This document shows positions 28,801 to 36,805 of a DNA stretch of 64,000 bases, piece by piece (the stretch's first letter is position 1; every line of letters begins with the position of its first letter). The notes under the pieces are model-generated. The model searched no databases and was not told the DNA's origin. It saw only the letters and a program-made list of their open reading frames with translations. Where the stretch lies: contig BGKB01000061.1 in NCBI GenBank assembly GCA_003116975.1, forward strand, positions 310,001 through 374,000. Reading direction: 5' to 3'. The position numbers were made by a program, and so were the translations under genes. Source of the DNA: Aurantiochytrium sp. KH105 (taxonomy: Eukaryota > Sar > Bigyra > Thraustochytrida > Thraustochytriidae).

Positions 28801-31800
28801 AGCTTACTGCCAGCGAAGACAACATTGAGACGGACACCAAGGGCGAGGCGCAGGCGCGTACGCAACTTGAGCTCGTGAAGCAGACGCAAGCCGCCTTGGA
28901 GGTGAAACTTCAGGAGAGCAAGGATGAATATGCAAGCCTGCGTGAGCGGACGGATGCCGAACTAGAGGAGGCGTATGGCGAGATCGAAAAGCACGAATCG
29001 GCCGCAAGCCGGCTTCGCGCGGAGAAGACCACGCTCGAGTCCCAACTCCAAAGCGTCCAGGGCGAACTTGCCGAAGCGCGTGCCGCTTCATGTGAGCTGC
29101 AGGCACAAATGAAGAGCGCCGCGGACGCCGCGGAAGCCGCCACTGCATCGCAGGCCTCTTCGGAAGATGTGCAGCGACGCTTTGGTCAGTTGCAGCTCAA
29201 GTTCAACCTCACGTCGCAGGAGCTCGACAAGGCGTCATCCAAGCTTCAGGAGACGGAAGTCGCCATGAAGGAACTCCGAAACCGTGCAGAGCGTGATGCC
29301 GAACAAGCAACGCGCGAACTGGAGGGCCTTCAGAAGGAGCTTGAAAAGGCGCAAAAGGCCGAGGGCCAGCTTCGAGGGGAGCTCACGGAGGCGACCTCGG
29401 CTGTTGGTCGTGCTGCGCATGAGCGAGATAACCTCGTGCAAGAACTCGAGGAGCGTCTCGCTCAGGAGCGCGAGGCTTTCGAAGTCAAGCTTCGGGAGAC
29501 AGAGGCCGCACATGCTCAGGCTGGCGCAGCTGGAAGTGGCGAAACGGAAGCCCTCCACGCCTCGATTCAAGCACTCGAGCGCAAGGTCACGCAACTCAAG
29601 GAAGATCTTGCCCAAGAGCGCGAGTCTGCATCACATCATCGAGAGCGTTCCTCTGAGCTCGAGGAGTCCGTGGAGCAACTTGAGACCAAGCTTGCCGCTG
29701 CCTCCAACTCTGACCTCGAGGAAGAATTGAAGTCCTTGCAGGATGACCTGGCAGCTGCCAAAACCAAAGAAGCAGAAGCAGTGGCTGACGCCGACGAAGC
29801 TCGCAAGCGTCTTGAGAAGCAGCGTGAAAATGTGAAAATGATCCAAGACGAGTGCGAGGTCCAGGCTCAGCGTGCTCAGGATCTCGAAACGGCCGCAGAA
29901 TCCGCTCGCGAAGCGATCACCAAGGCTGAGACCGAGGCCGAGGAGTTGCGCTGCACGAATAAGGAGCTTGTTGACAAGATCACCGAGCTTCGATTTGAAG
30001 CAAGCCAGCAGGAGGCTTCCGCTGCTGATTCGAGCGCACAAGTCGAGAAGGTCGAGTCTCTTGAAGCAGAGGTTGCGAGCCTCAAGGCAGAGCTAGAAAC
30101 CAAAGCAAGTGCGAATGCCGAAGCTGAAGCAAAACTTCGCGCCGATCTTGCCGAAGTTTCTGCCAAGCTTGCCGAGCAAGGCGCTGCCGAGAGTGCCGGT
30201 AACGAAGACTCTTTGCTTGAACGCATTGCGGATCTCGAGACCACGATCGAAGAAGGGGCCGCTACTGAGAACGAGCTCAAGACGAAAATCGCGTCGCTCG
30301 AAGAGTCGCTCACGAGTGCTTCTTCTGAAAATGCAAATACTGAGACTGAGCTCAAGGCAAAGATTGCTGAGCTTGAGTCGCAACTCGAAAGCGCGGCGGA
30401 GTCAGAGTCGACTGCAGCTGCATCGCAGGAGGAGAAGAGCAAGCTTGAGGCTCAGGTCGCGAGCCTTCGGGCAGAACTTGAAACCCTCAGCGCTGAAAAG
30501 GAAGTTGTCGCTGCGACGGAGGAGCAACTTCGAACCCAGATCGCGGACCTCGAGAGCCAGCTTGAGAGCTCTACGACCGGCAACAACTCTGCGACAGAAG
30601 AGTTGGAGGCTCGTATCGCAGAGCTCAAGGCAGAAGCAGCAACGTTGGTCAATGAAAAGCTGCGCGCTGATGCCTTGGAAGAGGCTCTTTTGGACAAGGA
30701 GTCAAAGATTTCTACGCTCAAGCGGGAAGCAAAGGAGGCTGGCGCAGCCGTCCCTGAACTTCGCGCACAGCTTGAAGCACGTGATGCCGAGATCGAAAGT
30801 GCCAAGGAGGAGGCCGAGAAGAGCGCTGCGTCAATGCGCGCCATGGAAGAGGAACTTGCTGCTCTTCGCAAGGAGCTTCCCGAGGTGACTTGTGCGGCGA
30901 ACGAGCGCATCGAATCACTGCAAGTTGCCATCAAGGAGCGCGAGGCGCATGTTGCCCAGCTTCGTGAGGAGGTTTCGAAAGCGTCGCAGAACGCAGAGGC
31001 TGCGTCGCAGATTGCCGTGCTGGAGGAACAGCTCACCAAGAGCCAAGCGCGTATTCAAAAGCTTGAAAAGGTGAAGTTTACCCAGGAACTAGCAGAAAAG
31101 TACAAGAAGGCGCGGGACGACCAAAAGAAGCTCAAGGAGGTCCGCGTCCGCCTTGCCGAAGTGGAGTCTGCCAATGTCTCGTTGCGCGAGTCGCAAGACA
31201 AGCTTCGGGAGCGCATTCGTAGTGAAGCCCATTTGCGCGAAGTGTCTGGCGTTGTTCGTCGTAGCGCCAAGATGTTCGGTATTCACGAGGACATTGCCCC
31301 GGCCGAGTTTGTATCCATGGTCTCGAAGCGTCTGCTCTCGACGATTTCGGAACGCGACCAATTTGAGGCCGAGGTACGCGCTTTGGAGCGACAGGACTCC
31401 GCAAGCAGTGACGCCTCGGAGAAGCTCGAAGTGCTTCAGTCCAAGTACGTGGCGGCGGAGAATGCGCGTGCCACGCTTGAGGCCCGACTCGGGGAGCTTG
31501 CCGACGCTTCCGCCAAGGCGGATGCAACGAGCAGCCGGCGCGAGGAGGCGTTGCGAGAGGCGAACAAGGCCCTTGAAGCGCGCGTTGCTGCGCTCGAAGC
31601 TTCGCAGCGAGCAGCGAGCGATGAGAGTGACAAGGGCAAGGAGGACCTTTTGGCGCAGATCGAGGAGCACAAGAGCAACATTCGCTTCCTGGAAAAGGAG
31701 AATCTTGATCTTATGGTGGACCTCCGCAAGCTCCGCGACCGCGCTGCAAGTCATGCACTTGAGACTGCGGCCGCGCCGAGCGCCAAGCCGACGAACACGA

Positions 31801-32033
31801 ACACGAAGCGCCCAGCGGCAGTCTCTGGCAAGATCCCTCTTGCAGGAATTGAGGCGAACACGCTTGCTGCCAACGAGAGCCCTGCAGTGAATGCTCGCAA
31901 GCCGCGTGGCAAGTCGATCTCTTCGGAAATGGGCTCCAAGACGCCTATGTCCGTCGCTCGGTCCTCGCGGTCTTCGACTCGGAATGAAAACGCACCTCTC
32001 AACGACAATGCTGCGGAGTGCAATCAACAATGA
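25809..32033 (+). CDS. CENPE: Kinesin-7 / CENP-E-like mitotic motor
   Basis: The single-exon protein is 2074 aa. The N-terminal motor (about 13-385) has LRVRPLN at its start, P-loop GQTASGKTYT (about 93-102), NLKSSRSHTIF (switch I), LVDLAGSE (switch II) and NWRDSKLTQILQPSL. The start, the sequence around the P-loop and the early neck place it with CENP-E-type kinesin-7. These plus-end motors move and hold chromosomes at kinetochores. A hydrophilic insert of about 45 residues (about 218-268) precedes switch II. Residues about 385-1950 are nearly continuous coiled coil, rich in E, A, K and L, with an internal duplicated segment. The last 90 residues are basic and Ser/Pro-rich. Length fits CENP-E (about 2000-2700 aa). 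Other long coiled-coil kinesins (kinesin-15-like) are the alternative. Confidence 0.85.
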   Translation: MASLAEEDGIEESISVSLRVRPLNSKETKQNCQDVWKVVDGNSIYSVNEGQSSMHTFDNVFDSKTSTRQVYDKVANGLVSSVLQGMNGTVFAYGQTASGKTYTMQGEQSSPGILELAAAQVFEEIACKPHYQFLLHVSYIEIFNEQVKDLLTDSDANLRIREDRDRGFFVDNLEMKSIVSVEELLQAKEEGERRRHVGETNMNLKSSRSHTIFTLNVEMRDTRAMQDQDQAQDAENNDMSNVEGRKSTGGMVEKHANRRASSESDYRFGILVGRLNLVDLAGSENARATGAEGGRLKEGGNINRSLLTLSRVISMLANSRNKAGYINWRDSKLTQILQPSLAGNCRTAIVCCITPASKYLEETRSTLSFASRAKQIRTRAVVNEVLDGEGEMRKLKRTIQELRNALASQQAANAEQSSLQDKIRSLKRLLVLGGGVAAGTADSGDEEEAAALAAAAGGDVEAAVCENMINRKSRRKRKQRETWCPGDFGSKILAANKKEPSAISIDASKAATNSATDDLAVLKSPPGKQRRSSDSGALVCELPGETRDVGTGPLSPVVLDEHKQTQTNMSGEAFEEATAALEAEMDALRAEKSARETECAELAACLEETKAQLEREAEQFKASKEQIRALLEERSMQSHDLGEEMEELKDLCKAKDAQIEKLEHAAKQMKEDEAALLESIAAEQAGFQKRIDDAVKEAEAHGAATRAIELALEEEKAKVSSLQAKVDALEAHNESESSERESSTKQIEAKLEEARAQEEALRAKLEHMEDVLVQSELDKESSIAALTTTKTEAEETRAKLDAVKLALATCAGMKEDTTSDAVELVAAIRDALQSQVEAARVEAAGLREDHAELEAKFAASRAELETAQTEAQETKSKLEEVKAALEACTDQEDSDAEGDEIDVTELVTKVREILNSQIETARQEVTDLREGHAELEATLAASRAAHEDLENELETRSAETRALQSELDAACLEREESLAEHAQEVVGLVVDGLLAQVELTASEDNIETDTKGEAQARTQLELVKQTQAALEVKLQESKDEYASLRERTDAELEEAYGEIEKHESAASRLRAEKTTLESQLQSVQGELAEARAASCELQAQMKSAADAAEAATASQASSEDVQRRFGQLQLKFNLTSQELDKASSKLQETEVAMKELRNRAERDAEQATRELEGLQKELEKAQKAEGQLRGELTEATSAVGRAAHERDNLVQELEERLAQEREAFEVKLRETEAAHAQAGAAGSGETEALHASIQALERKVTQLKEDLAQERESASHHRERSSELEESVEQLETKLAAASNSDLEEELKSLQDDLAAAKTKEAEAVADADEARKRLEKQRENVKMIQDECEVQAQRAQDLETAAESAREAITKAETEAEELRCTNKELVDKITELRFEASQQEASAADSSAQVEKVESLEAEVASLKAELETKASANAEAEAKLRADLAEVSAKLAEQGAAESAGNEDSLLERIADLETTIEEGAATENELKTKIASLEESLTSASSENANTETELKAKIAELESQLESAAESESTAAASQEEKSKLEAQVASLRAELETLSAEKEVVAATEEQLRTQIADLESQLESSTTGNNSATEELEARIAELKAEAATLVNEKLRADALEEALLDKESKISTLKREAKEAGAAVPELRAQLEARDAEIESAKEEAEKSAASMRAMEEELAALRKELPEVTCAANERIESLQVAIKEREAHVAQLREEVSKASQNAEAASQIAVLEEQLTKSQARIQKLEKVKFTQELAEKYKKARDDQKKLKEVRVRLAEVESANVSLRESQDKLRERIRSEAHLREVSGVVRRSAKMFGIHEDIAPAEFVSMVSKRLLSTISERDQFEAEVRALERQDSASSDASEKLEVLQSKYVAAENARATLEARLGELADASAKADATSSRREEALREANKALEARVAALEASQRAASDESDKGKEDLLAQIEEHKSNIRFLEKENLDLMVDLRKLRDRAASHALETAAAPSAKPTNTNTKRPAAVSGKIPLAGIEANTLAANESPAVNARKPRGKSISSEMGSKTPMSVARSSRSSTRNENAPLNDNAAECNQQ

Positions 32034-32358
32034 TGCTGGCAAATGTCCAAACAAACACACAATAAACCATGAAACATGAAACCTGACTGACAGAGCAAGA
32101 CAAGGAGAAGAAGAATTCCTTCATCTTCTGGTTCTGGTTCTTGTTCTCCTTGCTTTTGCCAGGCTGACCAACGTTCCTTCTTGATTGGTTCTCCTCTGGT
32201 GTGGGCGGTCCTGGAGCCTCGGACGTCGTGGCGATGGATGATGGAGACCCACCCGGCCGTCTCTGGGAATGGTGGGCAGCAAGCAGCAGAACCACAATCC
32301 TGGTCGAGCGAAGCCCTCCGCTGCGTGGATTCTTTCCGTCGCGCGCGTGACCGTCGCG
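32034..32358. other. Short intergenic region
   Basis: About 325 bp with a short A-rich start that probably includes the kinesin 3' UTR. No gene; an in-frame ATG at 32269 belongs to the leader of the next gene. Confidence 0.6.
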
Positions 32359-33486
32359 ATGGAGAACCGACGGCGCAAGCGGCAGCGGTACAAGGCTCCC
32401 GCCGCGCAGGCTCGCAAGCGGCAGCAGCGCGGCGAGGCCCGCGGCGATGCGGGCGGGAAGAGCGGCGGCCAGGATGGCGACGATGATGTTGGCCGCGATG
32501 GGACGAGCACCACGGGCGGCGGCGGCGGCGGCGGCGGCGGCGGCCAGGAGCCCGTGCGCGGGCGCGTGCGTCCCGCGTCGCTGACGGAAGTCAAAGGAGG
32601 CGCGGCGTTCTTTTTCATGTGTGCAGCGGGCAGCGAAAAGCGCACAGGAGGCCAAATGCGCGACTGGATCGAGGAGATCGTGGAGTGCTTGGAGGACGCC
32701 AAAGAGGACGACAATGGGACCAAAGCGTGCAACGAAGTCGCACGCGATAAACCTGTCGACGTGCAGCGCGAACTGCAAGCTGAGTTAGACGCGTTTAAGA
32801 CGCAAATTCCCCTTTTGCAATCGGTGGCGCTGGTAAGTTTGGGGACCCGTCGAAGAAGATGATGACGCATTTGCTCCTGGACTAGGCTTGTTGATATGTG
32901 TATACTGACGCTTCCTTTTATCGTTCGCTCATAGCCTGGAAAAGCGCGCGCCTTGTCAATTCTTAGAATAAATCCTCGCGATGATGGCAAGGCTCCGGTT
33001 GACCCCGTGAAGATCGCGAGACGTATGGTGGCCTCGTGCGTTGAATCAGGAACGAATCGGGTGACTTCGTGCATCCGAGTGGTTCCTGCGCAAATGTGCT
33101 GCCACTCCCGAGAGCAGGACATTCGCGCAGCCTGTGGACCCCTGCTTGAATCTTTTTTTGCAGCGCGCCCGCTGGAAGCACGGACATTTGCAGTGCAGCT
33201 GCGGAGACGGTTTTGCGATCATCTCAACCGAGATGCAACGATCAAGGAAGTGGCGGACGCCGTAGCAGAGGCAGCGCCCAAGGACACAGAGGGAAAGCCG
33301 CTCGTGTCTGTCGATCTAAAAGCTCCCTCGTTCACGGTGGTGATCGAGACGTGCGCAGGTCTCGCAGGAATTTCTGTGGTGGATGAAACGGAGCAGCCGC
33401 TGTTCAAGTTTAATTTGGAGGCTGCCTGTGCGGCGAGAGCGGCGGCAGCAGCAGCAGAAGCAGCATCAGCGGATCAGGAAACGTAA
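32359..33486 (+). CDS. THUMPD1: THUMP-domain protein, THUMPD1/TAN1 homologue, two exons
   Basis: Exon 1 is 32359-32832 and exon 2 is 32935-33486; the 102-nt intron (gtaagt...tag) is phase 0. The product is 341 aa. I chose ATG 32359 (MENRRRKRQRYK) over 32269 because the basic start resembles THUMPD1. The N-terminal part has AAFFFMCAAGSEK near the point where THUMPD1 has a strand plus TCNMNERK. The THUMP domain (about 190-325) shows RVVPAQMCCHS (RMLPI..TC in the family), TFAVQLRRR..DHLNRD and FTVVIETCAGLAGISVV. TAN1/THUMPD1 bind tRNA and act with the NAT10/Kre33 acetyltransferase to form N4-acetylcytidine-12 in tRNA-Ser and tRNA-Leu. A Gly run (GGGGGGGGG, about 54-62) is a low-complexity insert. 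Confidence 0.85.
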
Positions 33487-33531
33487 AGACAAACGCTTCA
33501 AGTGATTCAACATACATCGTGCTACCGTAAA

Positions 33532-36165
33532 TTACCTACTTAGATTCATAATGTGCTCGTGATAGTAGAGAGTCACGTTTTCCCGCGCTATGGGCCGCGG
33601 GTTAGCCCGAACAAAAGCAAAGGAGCTTTCGCCCGTACGTCGAATGGTGAGCACTAGGGCTTTGCCACAGGGTAAGGTGGTCTGGGCGGGTCTCTTGCGT
33701 TTTCGCGGCCCGGTCGACCTTTCCTTTTCTTTTTCCTTTTTCTTTGCTTGACTTTTGGCGGCGGCACCCGGCGCCTCGCCTGCATGCGCCGAACTGGGAC
33801 TCGTCATTGTGGAAAGCTTGTGCTGGTTGCTTGGTGCGGTCATTGAAGTAAGGACCGGCAGTAGATTATCTTGAGGAGGACGAGCGCTGAGAGCCACCTT
33901 GTTGACGAGGTACTCGACGACTTCCGCGACGGCGGACTTTGACTTGGAGGTCTTTGGTGCAAAACGAAGCGTCTTTGTTTCGATGGCTCTGCCTTCGTTT
34001 CGAATGAAAGCTAACCTTTCGCGCTTAAGAACAGCAAACCTGTTGCGTTCGCGATGAATTTCTTGCAACGACATATTCGCAATTTTGGACATTCGCTCAT
34101 TCCGCGTATCGCTATAAACTGTTGCTTCCTCAAGATCCCCGACTCTTGCATACTCTTCCATTTGCACTTTGCGTTTGTGTGCACAATCGGCATTGCCGCA
34201 AATGCCGCAGCGCCCGAAGAGTCTTTTAAACGTTTCGTCGATTTCTTTGCTGTCTGGATGTGGGGTTTTCAGGCACGGGTCATTGGCGACAAAGGCTGTG
34301 TTGACACGCGCACGCAGATTATCGAGGAGAGCATGTGTCTCGATGGCAGCAAGAACTTCCGCATCAGTCTCCATGCGTCCTGATCGAAGTGTAACATTCC
34401 TTGCATTCTGCGAAGCCTCGGGTGAACTCTGCAAAATATCTTCCAAAGACGTATTCGCCAGGTTCGGCGCTGATTTCCCAGCGAGCGCCTTGGATGACCG
34501 TAGTTTTATGCCAGCAAGCGTGGAAGTAATAAGGTGTTGGCTGAGAAGATGATCATAGACGAGCTCGGCCTGCGAAGGACGGACCCCAAAGCGCATCAGT
34601 CCGATTGGAAAGGCGTTCTGCTCGTCGACCGTGCTTCTCTGAGCGCTGCCTAGAATTTCACATGTGTCTCCCTTTGCTATGAAAGAGAACGAGTTGGCAT
34701 GAGGGCCGTTTTGTCTGACATTGCTCACGGCGCGCATACGACCGCTCGAGGCATCGGTGACGTCAAACTCATTTGGAAGGGTGATTGCCTTGTCAATGTC
34801 GAATGGTAGCTGCGTGTCGTCCCGACGCAGCAATCGATAGAGTTCCGTTGTTTCGGGTATCCGCGCGTGCTGCGGAACGATCTTTGAAGGCGATGGGGGC
34901 GAGACTTTTTCTTTTGATGCAGATGAAGGCGACTGAGGATCTTGTCCAGTGCCCTTTGAAGGCATTTTCAAAAGGTGACTGAAAGCAGGCTGGTCTGTAA
35001 TGTTGTCGGCGCGGGCGCCTACGTCACGCCAGAGGTCGGCGCAAGTGTACATTGTGACGGATCGAATGGCATCTCTGGTGACGGAGTCCTCAAAGTTGCC
35101 GGGCTGGGTAAGTCGAGGCGCCGATGCGGCCACGCCACTCTTACTTTTGCTTCGCGAGGCAGAGATGGGTCGGTAGTTTGGCGCAACGAGCTCGTCTTCG
35201 GGTGAAATGTGCGAATGTGTGGCACACATTGTAGGTTTGTTGGCAGCCGAGGCCAGCTCCGTAAAGCTTGCGCCGGCGCGTTGGCCACAGCGGACGTGGT
35301 AGGCGACAGAGCAGCCACGTACAGAGCACTTGAGGCACACGCCTGTGCTTCGAGTGCAAAAGGCGCATTGGAGCTTTGTGCGCTGTTCGAGACTTGGTGT
35401 GCCAAGACCATAGATTTGCCTGTTGCGAGTGTAGGTTTCGGGCACTGCGTGAATGCATGCCGGGTGAAACCAGTGCGGACCTTTATGCTGGGCTTGGACG
35501 AGAGCACCATCTCTGCCGTGGCAAATGGAGCACGTAATCTCGTCTCGCGGCAAGCGATCTGACCCGTTCTGGACGAGACCGTCGGTGGCTTGATGCGCGG
35601 CCTTGCATGGATCACAGAACCATTCGTCGTCGGGGATTGTTTTAACACCATAGCAGGCTTGGTGGACGGCAATCTCGCAGTTTTCGCCTTCACAAAAGAC
35701 GATCATGTTTTGATCCGTCCACGTGCCCACGCGGCACACGTCGCAGAGCTCATCTTCTTCGACCTGAGAATCAGCTGTGGGTGTCTCATGCATTTCGTGT
35801 TCCTCGTTGTTCATGATCTTCTTGGTGTCGTTGGAGTAGGCGGCAGGAGAGAACGACGAGCGTGCCGCAACTTGGTGCTCGCAATTTGCGCCGGGCTGCC
35901 TGTCCTCTGCGCCTTGGTCCTTGCTGTGCTCTGCGCCGCGCTTGCGCGTGCTAGCGATCTCCCATCCGGCCGCCTGCTTGCGCGCCTGCTCCCTCTTTGC
36001 GGCGGCATCAGCGCTGCCCGCGCGCGTGCTCGGGATCTGCCATGAGCCCGCGTCTCCGGCCTGATCCTCCTCCTCGCGCGCTGCAGGCCGGGGCGGCGCG
36101 GCGTCGTCGTCGCCGCTGCTCGTGGCCATGGCCGCCTCCTCGTCGCCATCCCGACTCGCCTCCAT
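33532..36165 (-). CDS. PHD-zinc knuckle-extended PHD (PZP) chromatin reader
   Basis: The protein is 877 aa from the ATG at 36165 (MEASRDGDEE). The open frame extends to 36678, but the extra residues are low-complexity and overlap the GC-rich promoter zone. A canonical PHD finger (about 138-190) reads CDVCRVGTW, then FCEGENCEIAVHQACYG and WFCDPC. The extended PHD (about 208-310) starts CSICHGRDGAL and ends GCSVAYHVRCGQRAG. This PZP arrangement is that of the BRPF, JADE and AF10/AF17 families, which read histone H3 tails and act with acetyltransferase or methyltransferase complexes. No bromodomain, PWWP or SET domain follows. The remaining 550 residues contain helical blocks (RFGVRPSQAELVYDHLL; NERMSKIANMSLQEIHRERNRFAVLKRERLAF) of unknown fold. 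It converges at 45 bp on the THUMP gene. Confidence 0.82.
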   Translation of the reverse strand: MEASRDGDEEAAMATSSGDDDAAPPRPAAREEEDQAGDAGSWQIPSTRAGSADAAAKREQARKQAAGWEIASTRKRGAEHSKDQGAEDRQPGANCEHQVAARSSFSPAAYSNDTKKIMNNEEHEMHETPTADSQVEEDELCDVCRVGTWTDQNMIVFCEGENCEIAVHQACYGVKTIPDDEWFCDPCKAAHQATDGLVQNGSDRLPRDEITCSICHGRDGALVQAQHKGPHWFHPACIHAVPETYTRNRQIYGLGTPSLEQRTKLQCAFCTRSTGVCLKCSVRGCSVAYHVRCGQRAGASFTELASAANKPTMCATHSHISPEDELVAPNYRPISASRSKSKSGVAASAPRLTQPGNFEDSVTRDAIRSVTMYTCADLWRDVGARADNITDQPAFSHLLKMPSKGTGQDPQSPSSASKEKVSPPSPSKIVPQHARIPETTELYRLLRRDDTQLPFDIDKAITLPNEFDVTDASSGRMRAVSNVRQNGPHANSFSFIAKGDTCEILGSAQRSTVDEQNAFPIGLMRFGVRPSQAELVYDHLLSQHLITSTLAGIKLRSSKALAGKSAPNLANTSLEDILQSSPEASQNARNVTLRSGRMETDAEVLAAIETHALLDNLRARVNTAFVANDPCLKTPHPDSKEIDETFKRLFGRCGICGNADCAHKRKVQMEEYARVGDLEEATVYSDTRNERMSKIANMSLQEIHRERNRFAVLKRERLAFIRNEGRAIETKTLRFAPKTSKSKSAVAEVVEYLVNKVALSARPPQDNLLPVLTSMTAPSNQHKLSTMTSPSSAHAGEAPGAAAKSQAKKKEKEKERSTGPRKRKRPAQTTLPCGKALVLTIRRTGESSFAFVRANPRPIARENVTLYYHEHIMNLSR

Positions 36166-36805
36166 CGCGCGGGGCGCTCGAGCCCGCTCGAGGCGCGCCG
36201 CGCGGGCGCGCGGGAGGCGGGCGCGGGCGGGCGCGGGAGGGCAGACGCGCGAGGCGAGGCAAGGAAAGGGGCCGCGGGCGCGCTGCGTCCGGAGCCTTTG
36301 ATAGTATGCGCGCCTCTCGTCGCACAAGCGCAAAAATACAAAAGGGGGAAAAGGAATTGCTAGGCCTCGTATGGGAGAGACAAGAGGCAAAATGAAAGTC
36401 AGAGCTGACTGCGACGGACTTTCGTGACACGCTCTCCTCGCCGAACAGAGCGCCCGCTTCGGCCAATGCTGCTGCGGATGTCGTTGCCGAGACAAAGAGC
36501 AAAGAAGTATCTCTGGAGCACCCCGACAGCTTTCGTCAACGCTCTCGTCGACGGTCCACGCGCCATGATGCTTCGTTCCGCCCGTGTGCGGTCCTGCGGC
36601 CGCACGTGATACAAACCTGCTCTTATCTTTGGCTCGCTGCCGAGGTCTTCCCTCGGGGACTGCGGCAAAACCTTTCATCCGTCACCGTCACCGTCTCCGA
36701 CTTCGTCCCCCTCGTCTTCTTCAGCCCGTCGCGGCCGCCGCCCTCGAGTCAGACCCGCGCGCCTCGCCCGTGCCACGGCGTCTCGCGCGCGAAACGACGC
36801 CGAGG
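36166..36805. other. Divergent region between PHD gene and ankyrin fusion gene
   Basis: About 640 bp. The PHD side is very GC-rich (to about 36260). Reading frames run through it on both strands (from 36678 and from 36584), but the amino-acid composition looks like UTR. It probably holds both promoters. Confidence 0.55.

Noticed and set aside
36166-36678. N-terminal extension of the PHD protein to 36678
   Set aside because: Low-complexity Arg/Ala/Pro composition in the GC-rich promoter zone; MEASRDGDEE at 36165 is a better start.
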